From Allomuricauda sp. CAU 1633 (GTDB lineage Bacteria > Bacteroidota > Bacteroidia > Flavobacteriales > Flavobacteriaceae): a DNA stretch of 64,000 nt. Each line of letters starts with the position of its first letter. Position 1 is the stretch's first letter. Below are positions 7,315-14,283 of this stretch, piece by piece. Below the pieces are notes generated by a model. It did no database searches. It was given only the letters and a program-made list of their open reading frames with translations, and was not told where the DNA came from. The stretch lies in NCBI RefSeq assembly GCF_017313225.1, contig NZ_JAFLNE010000005.1, forward strand, positions 1 to 64,000, read 5' to 3'. The position numbers and the translations under genes were made by a program.

Positions 7315-7365
7315 CGTATATCTGTTTTAAAATGTTCCTTTTTATGTTTGGATAGACCCTATTTT

Positions 7366-7626
7366 TTAGGGTCTTTCGTTACTTGGATGGTCAGTTTTTT
7401 TGTTCAATATCTTGTCCAGAGTTTCCAGTTCCTTTTTTGAGGGTGATATGAATGTCTCATCAATTATTATGTCAAATGTTTCCAGTTCGTTGGTATCGTA
7501 TCTATAGGTGAACTCCACCTCAATTGTGCCTTTTTTATATCTATTGGTATACCATTCATCGTGGTCGTAGGCCTTGATGAAATCAAAGCCCATTTTTTCT
7601 AGGTCGTTTTCTGTTGGTTTTGCCAT
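7366..7626 (-). CDS. Small phage protein, 86 aa
   Basis: Starts MAKPTENDLEKMGFDFIKAY. The pattern of a short helix, then strands with WYTNRYKKGTIEVEFTYRY, then a helix is common in small phage proteins of Bacteroidota. Function unknown. Confidence 0.6.
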   Translation of the reverse strand: MAKPTENDLEKMGFDFIKAYDHDEWYTNRYKKGTIEVEFTYRYDTNELETFDIIIDETFISPSKKELETLDKILNKKTDHPSNERP

Positions 7627-7636
7627 AATGATTGAG

Positions 7637-7804
7637 TTATAAGCCTGTCAGGTTTGTCACATTGACCGCTAGAAAGAATGAATTGACAATACATATAATC
7701 AATCCAAAATCCACTTTCCCCTTCTTTACACAATGTATTCCTGCTACAATAAGAACTGTTTGGATTATTATCAATATGACCAATACCGTCTTAATTATTT
7801 CCAT
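7637..7804 (-). CDS. Two-span membrane mini-protein, 55 aa
   Basis: MEIIKTVLVILIIIQTVLIV forms a first membrane span; a second (GLIICIVNSFFLAVNV) follows a short KKGK loop. It is the first gene behind the leftward promoter, about 125 nt downstream of the predicted start. Function unknown; small two-span phage proteins can be holin-like, but position in the early unit argues against late lysis. Confidence 0.6.
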   Translation of the reverse strand: MEIIKTVLVILIIIQTVLIVAGIHCVKKGKVDFGLIICIVNSFFLAVNVTNLTGL

Positions 7805-7894
7805 CTCTTTTTTCTTTTAAAAAACCCCCAGTACCAAAAGGAAGTAAAGGGGGCAACTAACTAAACCAACCAAAAAAACTTAAAACCTCACTTT

Positions 7895-7929
7895 AGTCGC
7901 TACGGCCAAAGCCCCTTTTGGTAACGACT
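7895..7929 (-). promoter_or_regulatory. Hairpin in the leftward early leader
   Basis: Outer arms AGTCG/CGACT with TA/TA, inner arms CCAAA/TTTGG, loop about 6 nt and a small bulge. In leftward RNA it begins within a few bases of the predicted start and is not followed directly by a U tract, so it looks like a leader or processing element rather than a terminator. Confidence 0.4.
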
Positions 7930-7935
7930 GTGGAA

Positions 7936-7943
7936 CAAATGTA
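7936..7943 (-). promoter_or_regulatory. Leftward early promoter (-7 element)
   Basis: Minus strand TACATTTG, a full TAnnTTTG match, with TTTC 20 nt upstream in the -33 position. Start expected near 7930. It abuts the first operator (7944-7955), so repressor bound there should block it. Confidence 0.6.
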
Positions 7944-7996
7944 GAAATTATTTTCGATTTAAAGAAATTTATTTGCTCTTTTTGGAAATTTATTTC
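7944..7996. promoter_or_regulatory. Three phased repressor-type operators between divergent promoters
   Basis: GAAATTATTTTC (7944-7955), GAAATTTATTTG (7964-7975) and GAAATTTATTTC (7985-7996) are spaced 20 and 21 bp, two helical turns. Each is a near-palindrome with GAAA/TTTC arms. They fill the gap between the leftward and rightward early promoters. The same element occurs twice before the repressor-like gene at 10.9 kb. Confidence 0.65.
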
Positions 7997-8004
7997 TATC
8001 TTTG
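7972..8004 (+). promoter_or_regulatory. Rightward early promoter
   Basis: TTTG (7972-7975), 21-nt spacer, TATCTTTG (7997-8004), matching the flavobacterial consensus fully. The third operator lies inside the spacer. Start expected near 8009, giving the small RNA and possibly readthrough into RNase HI. Confidence 0.68.
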
Positions 8005-8008
8005 AATT

Positions 8009-8104
8009 GTAGTTGTATGGGAACAACGGGAAAATTTAAGGGTGGCAGTAGTGAACCCATAGGCCCCTGTAGCGAGACCCATACAATCGTTCAGGGGCTT
8101 TTTA
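8009..8104 (+). ncRNA. Prophage small RNA with pseudoknot and intrinsic terminator
   Basis: It starts just behind a strong promoter and ends in a hairpin GCCCCTG-t-AGCGA (8063-8075) with TCGTT-CAGGGGC (8087-8098), followed by TTTTT. The hairpin loop contains CCCATACAA (8078-8086), the exact complement of TTGTATGGG at 8013-8021, so the 5' end can pair with the terminator loop and form a pseudoknot. CCCATA at 8056-8061 offers a competing partner for TATGGG. No open frame of useful length. Could be a trans-acting RNA or an attenuator for rnhA and downstream genes. Confidence 0.6.
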
Positions 8105-8429
8105 GTGCCCGGGTGTTTTCTACGGTTGGACCCAAACTCAAACGACATTTATGGATAATCCAGAAATAGATGATAGTAGGGGAAATGTCCATAGAATACA
8201 GTTGAAGTGATGAGCAATGCTGGCAATGCCCGAGCCTGTAACCAGCGACATTGGTATAATACTTAAGTCTCGCCCTGTTGAAGAATGGGGTATTTCACCG
8301 ACGCTAAAACGACCTTTTTCTAGGTTTTGAATGGTTTTTACTCTTTTTTCTTAATATTTGTCTTACAGTCGAATAAGGAAAGTGGAGTATTACCAAAGGG
8401 GATGGCTCTTTTCAAAAATCAACAAAAGT
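8105..8429 (+). other. Untranslated or structured leader before rnhA
   Basis: No gene over 40 codons with a good start. It holds a 7-bp pairing GACATTT/AAATGTC (near 8143 and 8186), ACCA/TGGT around 8240, and a run of micro-frames: one of 19 codons (MDNPEIDDSRG...) whose TGA overlaps the ATG of an 18-codon frame (MSNAGNARAC...), and a 37-codon frame in another phase. It may be a structured RNA or a leader-peptide region. I could not match it to a known RNA family. Confidence 0.4.
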
Positions 8430-9248
8430 ATGGGTGAGATTGAAATTTGGACAGATGGAAGCTGTGACCCAAATCCCGGGAAGGGAGGTTGGGCATTTGC
8501 TTTGAATAAGGAAGAGTATAAAAGTGGAACAAGTGAGCATTCCACAAACAACAGAATGGAAATGACAGCAGTGGCCGAGGCAATAGCTTATGTCAAATAT
8601 GAGTTTCCCTCTCACAGTTTGAGGATTTACTCTGACAGCCAATATGTGGTCAACGGCTTCAATTCCTGGATGCATTCATGGAAGAAAAAAGGGTGGACGA
8701 AGAAAGGCGGGGAAATAAAGAACCTTGATATATGGAAGACCCTGTACGATAACCATGAGGATGTCACGCTTGTTTGGGTGAAGGGCCATTCAGGCAATGA
8801 CATGAACGAGTTCGTTGATGTGCTTGCGTCAGGTGGTGACCTATCCAATGTGGAGATCAGGCCAATTGAGAGAATAGACCCCTTATGGGAAAATGTTTTC
8901 AAGGAGTTTTCAAGATGGGTCAAGGGAGGTTATAAAAATGAGGACAGGGATTCCTTGTTGAGAAGGCTGCAATCGAAATATTCGATATCAGTCGCCGGGG
9001 AAGCTGAAATGGAAGCCTTAAAAATAAAAAAGGTGTCGGTAGAGGATCCCGAAAATGGAATTGTGATAACCTATGAGTTGATTGAAAGCTTAAAAACGCA
9101 CGCAGGGGGATATTCAAAGAAAGGACTCGAACTATTGGGTGTTGAGTGGCCGCCAGAAAAAGGATGGAAGGCTAGGATTCTAGGAAACGTAATTGATAGA
9201 GGGAGTTACGACAGACTGATGCTTGACCCTAAAAGAGGGGGTAAATAA
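8430..9248 (+). CDS. rnhA: Ribonuclease HI with C-terminal extension
   Basis: 272 aa. It cleaves RNA in RNA-DNA hybrids, probably for phage replication. The RNase H fold shows TDGSCDPNPGKGG (first Asp), RMEMTAVAEA (Glu), YSDSQYV (Asp) and KGHSGNDMNEFVD (His, last Asp), so the active site is complete. Normal bacterial RNase HI is about 150 residues; the remaining ~120 (from about PLWENVFKEF) are charged and unrecognised, perhaps binding a phage partner. The ATG at 8430 (MGEIEIWTDG) is chosen; the longer frame needs a TTG at 8358 and adds a non-conserved leader. Confidence 0.93.
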   Translation: MGEIEIWTDGSCDPNPGKGGWAFALNKEEYKSGTSEHSTNNRMEMTAVAEAIAYVKYEFPSHSLRIYSDSQYVVNGFNSWMHSWKKKGWTKKGGEIKNLDIWKTLYDNHEDVTLVWVKGHSGNDMNEFVDVLASGGDLSNVEIRPIERIDPLWENVFKEFSRWVKGGYKNEDRDSLLRRLQSKYSISVAGEAEMEALKIKKVSVEDPENGIVITYELIESLKTHAGGYSKKGLELLGVEWPPEKGWKARILGNVIDRGSYDRLMLDPKRGGK

Positions 9249-9352
9249 AAAATTCAATTGACAAATGTCAAGAAAAATGGAATTTTACGGAAAATCCATA
9301 GTTTTTTTAAGGTTTTTCCACAATGTAGATAAAGAAAAAAGGGCTATTTTAG

Positions 9353-9403
9353 AGGGCTTTATCGTTTGATAAGTATTTGATAAGTTTCCCCTGCCAAAGC
9401 CCT
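9353..9403 (+). promoter_or_regulatory. Inverted repeat and 11-bp tandem repeat downstream of rnhA
   Basis: AGGGCTTT (9353-9360) pairs with AAAGCCCT (9396-9403). Between the arms lie two adjacent copies of an 11-mer, TTTGATAAGTA and TTTGATAAGTT (9365-9375, 9376-9386). The hairpin could end rnhA transcription although no U tract follows; the tandem copies could bind protein. Confidence 0.35.
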
Positions 9404-9426
9404 TAAACATCTGAATATGAAGTAGA

Positions 9427-9446
9427 TTAATGGTTAAATCCATTAA
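9427..9446. promoter_or_regulatory. Palindrome 10 nt before the small lipoprotein gene
   Basis: TTAATGG-TTAAAT-CCATTAA, a perfect 7-bp inverted repeat ending 10 nt before the ATG at 9457. Position suits an operator or a hairpin that masks translation initiation. Confidence 0.4.
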
Positions 9447-9456
9447 ATTATTTCAT

Positions 9457-9591
9457 ATGAAAAAATTAATTTTTGCACTGTTTTTGTTGTTCGGGACACC
9501 AATCATCTTAACGTCCTGTACGGCAGACGAGAACGAAGAGTATGTCACAATCGCAGAGGACAAGGACAAAGAAGAGGACAAGGACGAGTAG
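9457..9591 (+). CDS. Mini lipoprotein, 44 aa
   Basis: MKKLIFALFLLFGTPIILTS then Cys21: a signal peptide with lipobox LTSC. The mature part is only 24 residues and strongly acidic (EDKDKEEDKDE end). Its last 50 nt also encode the basic N-terminus of the next gene in another frame. The pair resembles an envelope-located phage accessory unit; function unknown. Confidence 0.62.
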   Translation: MKKLIFALFLLFGTPIILTSCTADENEEYVTIAEDKDKEEDKDE

Positions 9592-10330
9592 GCCTTTTAT
9601 CATCCTTATGATTTTATTGGGGGCGGCAATCCTAATGTTCGCCCCTCTTTTCCATATAGTCTTTCCTAAATCCAATCCAGTTGTAGATGCTTACGAAAAC
9701 GATTTGGATGCAAAGGTCTGGCTCATTGACCAACAAGTGGAGAAAGCCCATAACGATTATAAGAACGGGGCGATTACAGGCGATGAAGCGTACTCACTTA
9801 TATTCCATGACCTATTGCCCAAAAGAAGTGATCAGATAAAAATCAATGAAAAACTTCTTGAAAAGAAAGAGGATTCCGAAAGGATTTTCGGATGGAAGAC
9901 ATGGCGTTCATTTTGGAACGGTTGGGGGCAGAGATTGCCATATGTGGTTTTCGTGCTATCGTTTTCCTTTCTCTTTTTTGCGTTCAATATAAAGGATAGG
10001 CTTCTGTACTGGTCGCTGATATTCTTTCAATTGGCAGGATACACCATGACCACCTATCAACAGGCATATTCATTTTGGCCCGCGCAGGACATACCTATAA
10101 AAGGCTATAGATTGACAATATTTTCAATCGGACTGTTCATGGGAACATCTATAATATTGTTTATGAAGTACTATTTCTCCAAAACAAATTTATATATGGA
10201 GATTATAAGAATGTTGAACGGTGTCCTTATAAAGGATGTGAAGCCGTATGTTAAGAATGAAAGGGAATACGAAGAAGAAATAATGTGGCCCACTTTAAAA
10301 AATGAAAGGGATGCTCTCAAACAAGGATAA
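9542..10330 (+). CDS. Four-span membrane protein, 262 aa
   Basis: Basic N-terminus (MSQSQRTRTKKRTRTSR), first span IILMILLGAAILMFAPLF, a ~100-residue extracytoplasmic domain beginning around PVVDAYENDL, then three more spans (YVVFVLSFSFLFFAF, YWSLIFFQLAGYTMTTY, TIFSIGLFMGTSIILFM) and a charged cytoplasmic tail. No family recognised. It overlaps the mini lipoprotein gene by 50 nt, so the two are probably made together. Confidence 0.7.
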   Translation: MSQSQRTRTKKRTRTSRPFIILMILLGAAILMFAPLFHIVFPKSNPVVDAYENDLDAKVWLIDQQVEKAHNDYKNGAITGDEAYSLIFHDLLPKRSDQIKINEKLLEKKEDSERIFGWKTWRSFWNGWGQRLPYVVFVLSFSFLFFAFNIKDRLLYWSLIFFQLAGYTMTTYQQAYSFWPAQDIPIKGYRLTIFSIGLFMGTSIILFMKYYFSKTNLYMEIIRMLNGVLIKDVKPYVKNEREYEEEIMWPTLKNERDALKQG

Positions 10331-10487
10331 GAAAAAGGTAGTTGATGATTTGGTCGAGTTCAGGGCTTTGAACGATGAGCTTTCAAAAATGATTATGGAC
10401 CAGAAAACAGAGAATAAAAAGGAAAAGGAAAAGGTAAAAAAAATCCTTAAGGACAACCCCGACCTACTTTTATTCTTAGGAATCTAA
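10302..10487 (+). CDS. Small helical protein, 61 aa
   Basis: Overlaps the membrane protein gene by 29 nt. Lysine/glutamate-rich coiled-coil-like sequence with a short hydrophobic end (DLLLFLGI). A second ATG three codons in is possible. Its 3' end overlaps the convergent repressor gene by 12 nt. Confidence 0.45.
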   Translation: MKGMLSNKDKKKVVDDLVEFRALNDELSKMIMDQKTENKKEKEKVKKILKDNPDLLLFLGI

Positions 10488-10874
10488 AAACTTTTTCAGT
10501 TCTTCCGGGTTGTTCAGTAGATAATTGACTTTCTTCAGTACTTTATTTTCAATGACCTCCAAAAAATATGGATGTTGGAAAAATTGAACCTTGTTCTTCC
10601 CCGCAAAAAGCGAAATTTCATCTAAAGTTACAGAAACACCATCTTTTTTAATACAAAGTTCCCCATCATTGAAAGAAACTTTCTTTCCACTTCCATAGAA
10701 ATGGTTTTCTATTATTTCCTTTTCATAATCCTTTAGGCTTTCATTGGCAAATGCCATACGTATTGTTGCGTCCGACATATCCAAAAGGCCGCCAAAAGCA
10801 CTCCATTTAAGGCCTTTCTCCTTTTTCAGTTCCCTGAATTTAGTGTAAAATTCTATCTCCTCCATTACTATCAT
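10476..10874 (-). CDS. Putative phage repressor, 132 aa
   Basis: N-terminal helix-turn-helix-like region: FYTKFRELKKEKGLKWSAFG, LLDMSDATIRMAFANESLK, then a ~70-residue C-terminal part (HPYFLEVIENKVLKKVNYLL) that may mediate dimers. No S24 peptidase motif, so RecA-dependent self-cleavage is not expected. It is the only leftward gene in the rightward early block and lies directly beside the operator pair at 10908-10939, which matches the three operators at 7.9 kb. The role as lysogeny regulator is inferred from fold and position. Confidence 0.65.
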   Translation of the reverse strand: MIVMEEIEFYTKFRELKKEKGLKWSAFGGLLDMSDATIRMAFANESLKDYEKEIIENHFYGSGKKVSFNDGELCIKKDGVSVTLDEISLFAGKNKVQFFQHPYFLEVIENKVLKKVNYLLNNPEELKKFLDS

Positions 10875-10897
10875 GGTGTAAAAATCGAAAAATTTTC

Positions 10898-10905
10898 CAA
10901 TTTTA
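10898..10905 (-). promoter_or_regulatory. Promoter of the repressor-like gene (-7 element)
   Basis: Minus strand TAAAATTG, one mismatch from TAnnTTTG, beside the operator pair. The start would be about 10892, leaving a leader of about 18 nt to the ATG at 10874. Autoregulation is plausible. Confidence 0.4.
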
Positions 10906-10907
10906 AC

Positions 10908-10939
10908 AAAATTATTTTCTATTTATGGAAATTTATTTC
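10908..10939. promoter_or_regulatory. Two phased operators beside the repressor gene
   Basis: AAAATTATTTTC (10908-10919) and GAAATTTATTTC (10928-10939), 20 bp apart. The 30 bp from 10909 to 10938 match 7945-7974 at 27 positions. They sit between the repressor gene and the rightward early genes starting at 10982. Confidence 0.65.
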
Positions 10940-10981
10940 GATATTCGTATTGTAATAATAATACTAAAACACCCAAAGATA

Positions 10982-11311
10982 ATGCACAGAACGCTAACAA
11001 TAAAGGAAAAAGAGGTGACGGGGATGTTTCCGGTTGACAGCATCTCTTGGGATTGGAGCTTTGGGGATGATGACGGGCGGGAGTATTCCACCTATGAAAA
11101 CGTAGAGCATGAGATTGAGTTTGATGACATCGTATTGATATTCCATTTAAAGATTAAGTCTTATGAGGGATGCGAGCATAACGATGTATCCATAAACGAC
11201 ATCAAGGAGATATGGGTGGGCGAAGAACTTGTTGAACTTCCCTGGGAAGATGAAAAGGAGCTTATCAAGATACTTGTCAAACATTACGAGAACCCATTTA
11301 ACATAGAATAG
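10982..11311 (+). CDS. Early phage protein, 109 aa
   Basis: Starts MHRTLTIKEKEVTGMFPVDS. An upstream ATG at 10925 in the same frame lies inside the operator and is rejected. The sequence is acidic and beta-rich (SWDWSFGDDDGREYSTYENV), with a helical end. First gene of the run behind the second operator set. Function unknown. Confidence 0.62.
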   Translation: MHRTLTIKEKEVTGMFPVDSISWDWSFGDDDGREYSTYENVEHEIEFDDIVLIFHLKIKSYEGCEHNDVSINDIKEIWVGEELVELPWEDEKELIKILVKHYENPFNIE

Positions 11312-11313
11312 AC

Positions 11314-11598
11314 ATGGAAGAGTTTAAAGGAACAAAAGGGGAGTGGAAAGAAAATCAAAGTGAGGTATACTCTTCAATTTATAAAAATGGAGAGCCGTTC
11401 GATCTCGTTAAGGTTGCCTCTTTGGTTCAAATAAATCCAGATGAAACCAAGGCCAACGCCAAACTAATTGCAGCAGCACCTGACTTATTGGAGGCTTTGA
11501 AAGATGTATATGACTTGCTAGAGGAACACCAACCTAATTGGTATCTGAGAAAGCACTTCAATAAAATGGAATCAGCATTAACTAAAGCATTGGGATAA
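11314..11598 (+). CDS. Common small phage protein, 94 aa
   Basis: Begins MEEFKGTKGEWKENQSEVYS and contains TKANAKLIAAAPDLLEALKD, a motif I know from many unrelated phages and prophages where a short variable N-terminus precedes ANAKLIAAAPDLLEAL. Role unknown. Confidence 0.75.
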   Translation: MEEFKGTKGEWKENQSEVYSSIYKNGEPFDLVKVASLVQINPDETKANAKLIAAAPDLLEALKDVYDLLEEHQPNWYLRKHFNKMESALTKALG

Positions 11599-11819
11599 TG
11601 GAAGCATCATTGAAACAGGCAAAACAAATGTTTTCCCACTACGAGGAAGAAATCAAAAAATGTTCCCGAAAAAAGGAACTCCTTGAAATACAGGAAGAAT
11701 TTGAGGAGGCAAAAAAGGTTGATAGGGTAATTGAACACTATATGGTTCAGCAAGACCACCACGCCAACTATCTAAAGGCAATGGAATATTACATGGAACA
11801 CAAACTACAGGAAGCATGA
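11598..11819 (+). CDS. Coiled-coil small protein, 73 aa
   Basis: Starts on an ATG overlapping the upstream TAA and stops in an ATGA overlap with the next gene. Highly charged helical sequence (MEASLKQAKQMFSHYEEEIK). Function unknown. Confidence 0.6.
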   Translation: MEASLKQAKQMFSHYEEEIKKCSRKKELLEIQEEFEEAKKVDRVIEHYMVQQDHHANYLKAMEYYMEHKLQEA

Positions 11820-12070
11820 AACCGATACTGAAGAACTTTTCGGGCAGCGGACGCTTTGAGTACCGTATACATCCAACCATCGGCAAAAACTTTGTTTCAT
11901 TGGACATGTACATAAAAACTCCTTTTACTGAAGATTTTGTGTTCCTGAACGGTGTGTCAGGAGACTTTAAGGAGGGACAAAAAAGCTCTATTGGACTTGA
12001 AAAGGCCTTAAAACTGACAGAGGATAAATGGGGATTGAACTTAATTAAAGCTGATTTACAGGCGGTATGA
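11816..12070 (+). CDS. Small phage protein, 84 aa
   Basis: Starts MKPILKNFSGSGRFEYRIHP; mostly beta-strand composition with VSLDMYIKTPFTEDFVFLNG, then a helix near LEKALKLTEDKWG. Coupled at both ends by ATGA overlaps. Function unknown. Confidence 0.6.
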   Translation: MKPILKNFSGSGRFEYRIHPTIGKNFVSLDMYIKTPFTEDFVFLNGVSGDFKEGQKSSIGLEKALKLTEDKWGLNLIKADLQAV

Positions 12071-12207
12071 AAATCCTAAAGATAGATTCATCAAGCACCA
12101 GGATAGAAGTTGAATATGACCTTGAAAGACTGGAACAGAAGAACTACCAGTGGCACGTAAAGCAAATGATATATGACGAACAGGGAAAAAACGGAATACG
12201 CACTTGA
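12067..12207 (+). CDS. Mini protein, 46 aa
   Basis: ATG overlaps the upstream TGA. MKILKIDSSSTRIEVEYDLE then a basic-aromatic end (KNYQWHVKQMIYDEQG). Its 3' end overlaps the next gene by 35 nt. Function unknown. Confidence 0.5.
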   Translation: MKILKIDSSSTRIEVEYDLERLEQKNYQWHVKQMIYDEQGKNGIRT

Positions 12208-12421
12208 TTTCTATTCCGATCACTTCGACAAGAAGGGGTATTGCATAGACCTTCACTTCTTCCTGAAGAAAAGGGGATTTGAAAGGGTATGGACGAGCAT
12301 CCAGAACAACTGGTTCAACAAGGGGATATTCCCCAGCAACAAAAAACTTATAAACCTGATATATGAGTTCACGAAACAGTACAAAAAGAAAATCGCAGCC
12401 GCAGAGATTGGGGTTGGTTGA
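12173..12421 (+). CDS. Helical small phage protein, 82 aa
   Basis: Starts MTNREKTEYALDFYSDHFDK; aromatic and basic helical sequence (FERVWTSIQNNWFNKGIFP). Overlapped at both ends by other frames. Function unknown. Confidence 0.55.
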   Translation: MTNREKTEYALDFYSDHFDKKGYCIDLHFFLKKRGFERVWTSIQNNWFNKGIFPSNKKLINLIYEFTKQYKKKIAAAEIGVG

Positions 12422-12509
12422 ATGGTTCACCAAGCATCCCATCAGCAGTGATGTATGCTCCAAGGACTTCGCTATAACAAGGGCAATTGAATATTTGAGT
12501 AAAACGTAA
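12363..12509 (+). CDS. Mini protein, 48 aa
   Basis: ATG at 12363 inside the upstream gene; MSSRNSTKRKSQPQRLGLVE then WFTKHPISSDVCSKDFAITR. The basic start followed by a compact helical end looks coded rather than random. It fills the otherwise empty 100 nt before 12529. Confidence 0.45.
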   Translation: MSSRNSTKRKSQPQRLGLVEWFTKHPISSDVCSKDFAITRAIEYLSKT

Positions 12510-12528
12510 ACAATTAAAAATAGATAAA

Positions 12529-12903
12529 ATGAAAATTCTAAAACAATTCGGGCATCAAGGTGATACGCAAATCTTCACAATCGATGAAATCCCCTGCAAT
12601 GCCAAAAAAGTCGATAAGCAATACATAGCCGCATCGGAGCGAAGCGGAAGTTTCCACGCACTTTTTGGGGACTATGACATGTACGAAGTGGACGGGGGTT
12701 TTGTCATCGATGCAAAAGAGGAGTGTGTACTCAATCACTCATTGGAATCCATCCTTGCACAAAACGGTATCTCAATGGAGGACGCCAAAGTCCTTCCCAA
12801 GAAAGACCATAGACATTCTGTATTACCAAAAGGCAAATATGTGGTTGGTATACAAAACAGATTTGACCCGTTGGAGAACATCAAAAAACACGTGATAGAC
12901 TGA
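12529..12903 (+). CDS. Partner of the SQL-repeat protein, 124 aa
   Basis: Starts MKILKQFGHQGDTQIFTIDE. The C-terminal KKDHRHSVLPKGKYVVGIQN followed by an RFDPLENIKKHVID end resembles a small protein I recall next to DUF6745 proteins in other bacteria (LPxGxYxVxxQrey-like core). Its TGA overlaps the ATG of the repeat-protein gene (TGATG), so the two are translated together. Function unknown. Confidence 0.65.
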   Translation: MKILKQFGHQGDTQIFTIDEIPCNAKKVDKQYIAASERSGSFHALFGDYDMYEVDGGFVIDAKEECVLNHSLESILAQNGISMEDAKVLPKKDHRHSVLPKGKYVVGIQNRFDPLENIKKHVID

Positions 12904-14282
12904 TGAAAACTTTAAAGGACTTTACACCGGAAGTACAGGCGAAGATTCCAAAATACATCCAAAACGGATTGAAAGGGGTGTTTGACGGGCAGCGATATAA
13001 TGATTTTTCATTGGAAAAGGCTGTTGAAGCGGTTGCCCACAACTACGAGATATGTGGTTATAAAGCACCGTTCGTGTTGGTCGCTGAAAATCCCCTTGAA
13101 GCACAATTGTTGTTCAATTACACTAAGATGTTGTTCGGAGATTCGCAACTGGGTTCGCAACTGTATTCGCAACTGGGTTCGCAACTGTATTCGCAACTGG
13201 GTTCGCAACTGGGTTCGCAACTGGGTTCGCAACTGGGTTCGCAACTGTATTCGCAACTGTATTCGCAACTGCGTTCGCAACTGGGTTCGCAACTGGGTTC
13301 GCAACTGCGTTCGCAACTGTATTCGCAACTGGGTTCGCAACTGTATTCGCAACTGTATTCGCAACTGGGTTCGCAACTGCGTTCGCAACTGTATTCGCAA
13401 CTGTATTCGCAACTGGGTTCGCAACTGCGTTCGCAACTGTATTCGCAACTGTATTCGCAACTGGGTTCGCAACTGTATTCGCAACTGTATTCGCAACTGC
13501 GTTCGCAACTGTATTCGCAACTGGGTTCGCAACGAAGCGAACTGTTCAAATACAATTCTGATTATCTGTTCACACTGAACGTCTATTCCGATTGTTATTA
13601 TAGTTGGTTCGAGTTCATGAGAAAAGAACTTGATATTACACTCACAAAGGATATTGACGCCCTTTTTCAAAAAACATTCAGGTTGCAAAGAGAATCGGGT
13701 ATTTATTCTGCCATTTTTTCCGAATTGGTATGCGTGTTTTCAAAATACCCGAAACAGGTCAAGAGAAACCAATCCAATGATATGCACTGCATAGATGGCC
13801 CCGCAGTTGAATGGGGACGGTATTCTGATGCTACAAGGTTTGATTGCTACTATGTCAACGGTAGACAGGTCGAAAAAGAACTAATTGAAAAAGATTTCTC
13901 CAAAATCGACCTGATAAACGAGGAGAACGAGGATAAAAAGGCCGCTATGATAACCATTGTAAAGGAAAGACAAGGAGATAAAGGGCTTTTGGACTTTCTT
14001 GGGGCAACAGTGGTGGATGAAAAGGCGATAGAGCATTTTGAAGGATATAAGGAAACGGTGAGGCTCTACAAGACCAAAGAATCCTATGAAATATTACAGG
14101 ACAGGTTCGGAAACATGGGACAGCCCTATTGTTGGAGCGAGATAGTATGCCCATCTACAGGAACCACCTATCTGATAGAGAACTCTGCGGATTTTACGGA
14201 TGCAGAGGAAGCGTTGAAATTTTTGAGGCCAAGTTTCGTGCCGGAGGAATTGATGTACAGATGGGAATCATTTGCAAACTAA
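12903..14282 (+). CDS. DUF6745-like protein with 32 SQL[G/Y/R] repeats
   Basis: 459 aa. Residues 1-80 are helical ([20 protein letters not shown]). Residues 81-208 are 32 consecutive tetrapeptides Ser-Gln-Leu-X, where X is only Gly, Tyr or Arg. After that come an aromatic helical region, a [11 protein letters not shown] segment, and a C-terminal domain with [20 protein letters not shown] and [20 protein letters not shown]. This layout (repetitive Q-rich middle, DGPAV segment, 'STG..Y.I' end) is what I recall of DUF6745 proteins, often outside phages. The molecular role is unknown; the repeats may form an extended or coiled scaffold. Confidence 0.72.
   Translation: MKTLKDFTPEVQAKIPKYIQNGLKGVFDGQRYNDFSLEKAVEAVAHNYEICGYKAPFVLVAENPLEAQLLFNYTKMLFGDSQLGSQLYSQLGSQLYSQLGSQLGSQLGSQLGSQLYSQLYSQLRSQLGSQLGSQLRSQLYSQLGSQLYSQLYSQLGSQLRSQLYSQLYSQLGSQLRSQLYSQLYSQLGSQLYSQLYSQLRSQLYSQLGSQRSELFKYNSDYLFTLNVYSDCYYSWFEFMRKELDITLTKDIDALFQKTFRLQRESGIYSAIFSELVCVFSKYPKQVKRNQSNDMHCIDGPAVEWGRYSDATRFDCYYVNGRQVEKELIEKDFSKIDLINEENEDKKAAMITIVKERQGDKGLLDFLGATVVDEKAIEHFEGYKETVRLYKTKESYEILQDRFGNMGQPYCWSEIVCPSTGTTYLIENSADFTDAEEALKFLRPSFVPEELMYRWESFAN
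13143..13526 (+). repeat. 32 tandem 12-bp units inside the DUF6745-like gene
   Basis: Each unit is TCGCAACTG plus one of three codons, GGT, TAT or CGT. The first nine bases are identical in every unit. The order of the fourth residue is G Y G Y G G G G Y Y R G G R Y G Y Y G R Y Y G R Y Y G Y Y R Y G. Blocks such as GRYY (twice in tandem) and GYYR (twice) show 48-bp higher-order duplications. Twelve-base units keep frame when copies are gained or lost. Confidence 0.97.
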
Positions 14283-14283
14283 T

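Noticed and set aside
8105..8429. Known ribozyme, group II intron or IscB-type RNA
   Set aside because: No domain V, core pairing, or associated nuclease/reverse-transcriptase gene is visible; the name could not be supported.
8358..8429. Longer RNase HI start
   Set aside because: Needs a TTG and adds a 24-residue leader absent from RNase HI proteins.
10925..10981. N-terminal extension of the 109-residue early gene
   Set aside because: The upstream ATG lies inside the second operator; the ATG at 10982 has a better position behind the control region.
13143..13526. CRISPR-like short repeat array
   Set aside because: Units are contiguous 12-mers with a single variable codon, no spacers, and they are in frame inside a gene.
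13008..13688. Long minus-strand open frames over the tetrapeptide repeat (13008-13688 and 13118-13555)
   Set aside because: They are open only because the repeat lacks stops in several frames; the plus-strand frame has a normal start, coupling to an upstream gene and non-repeat domains.
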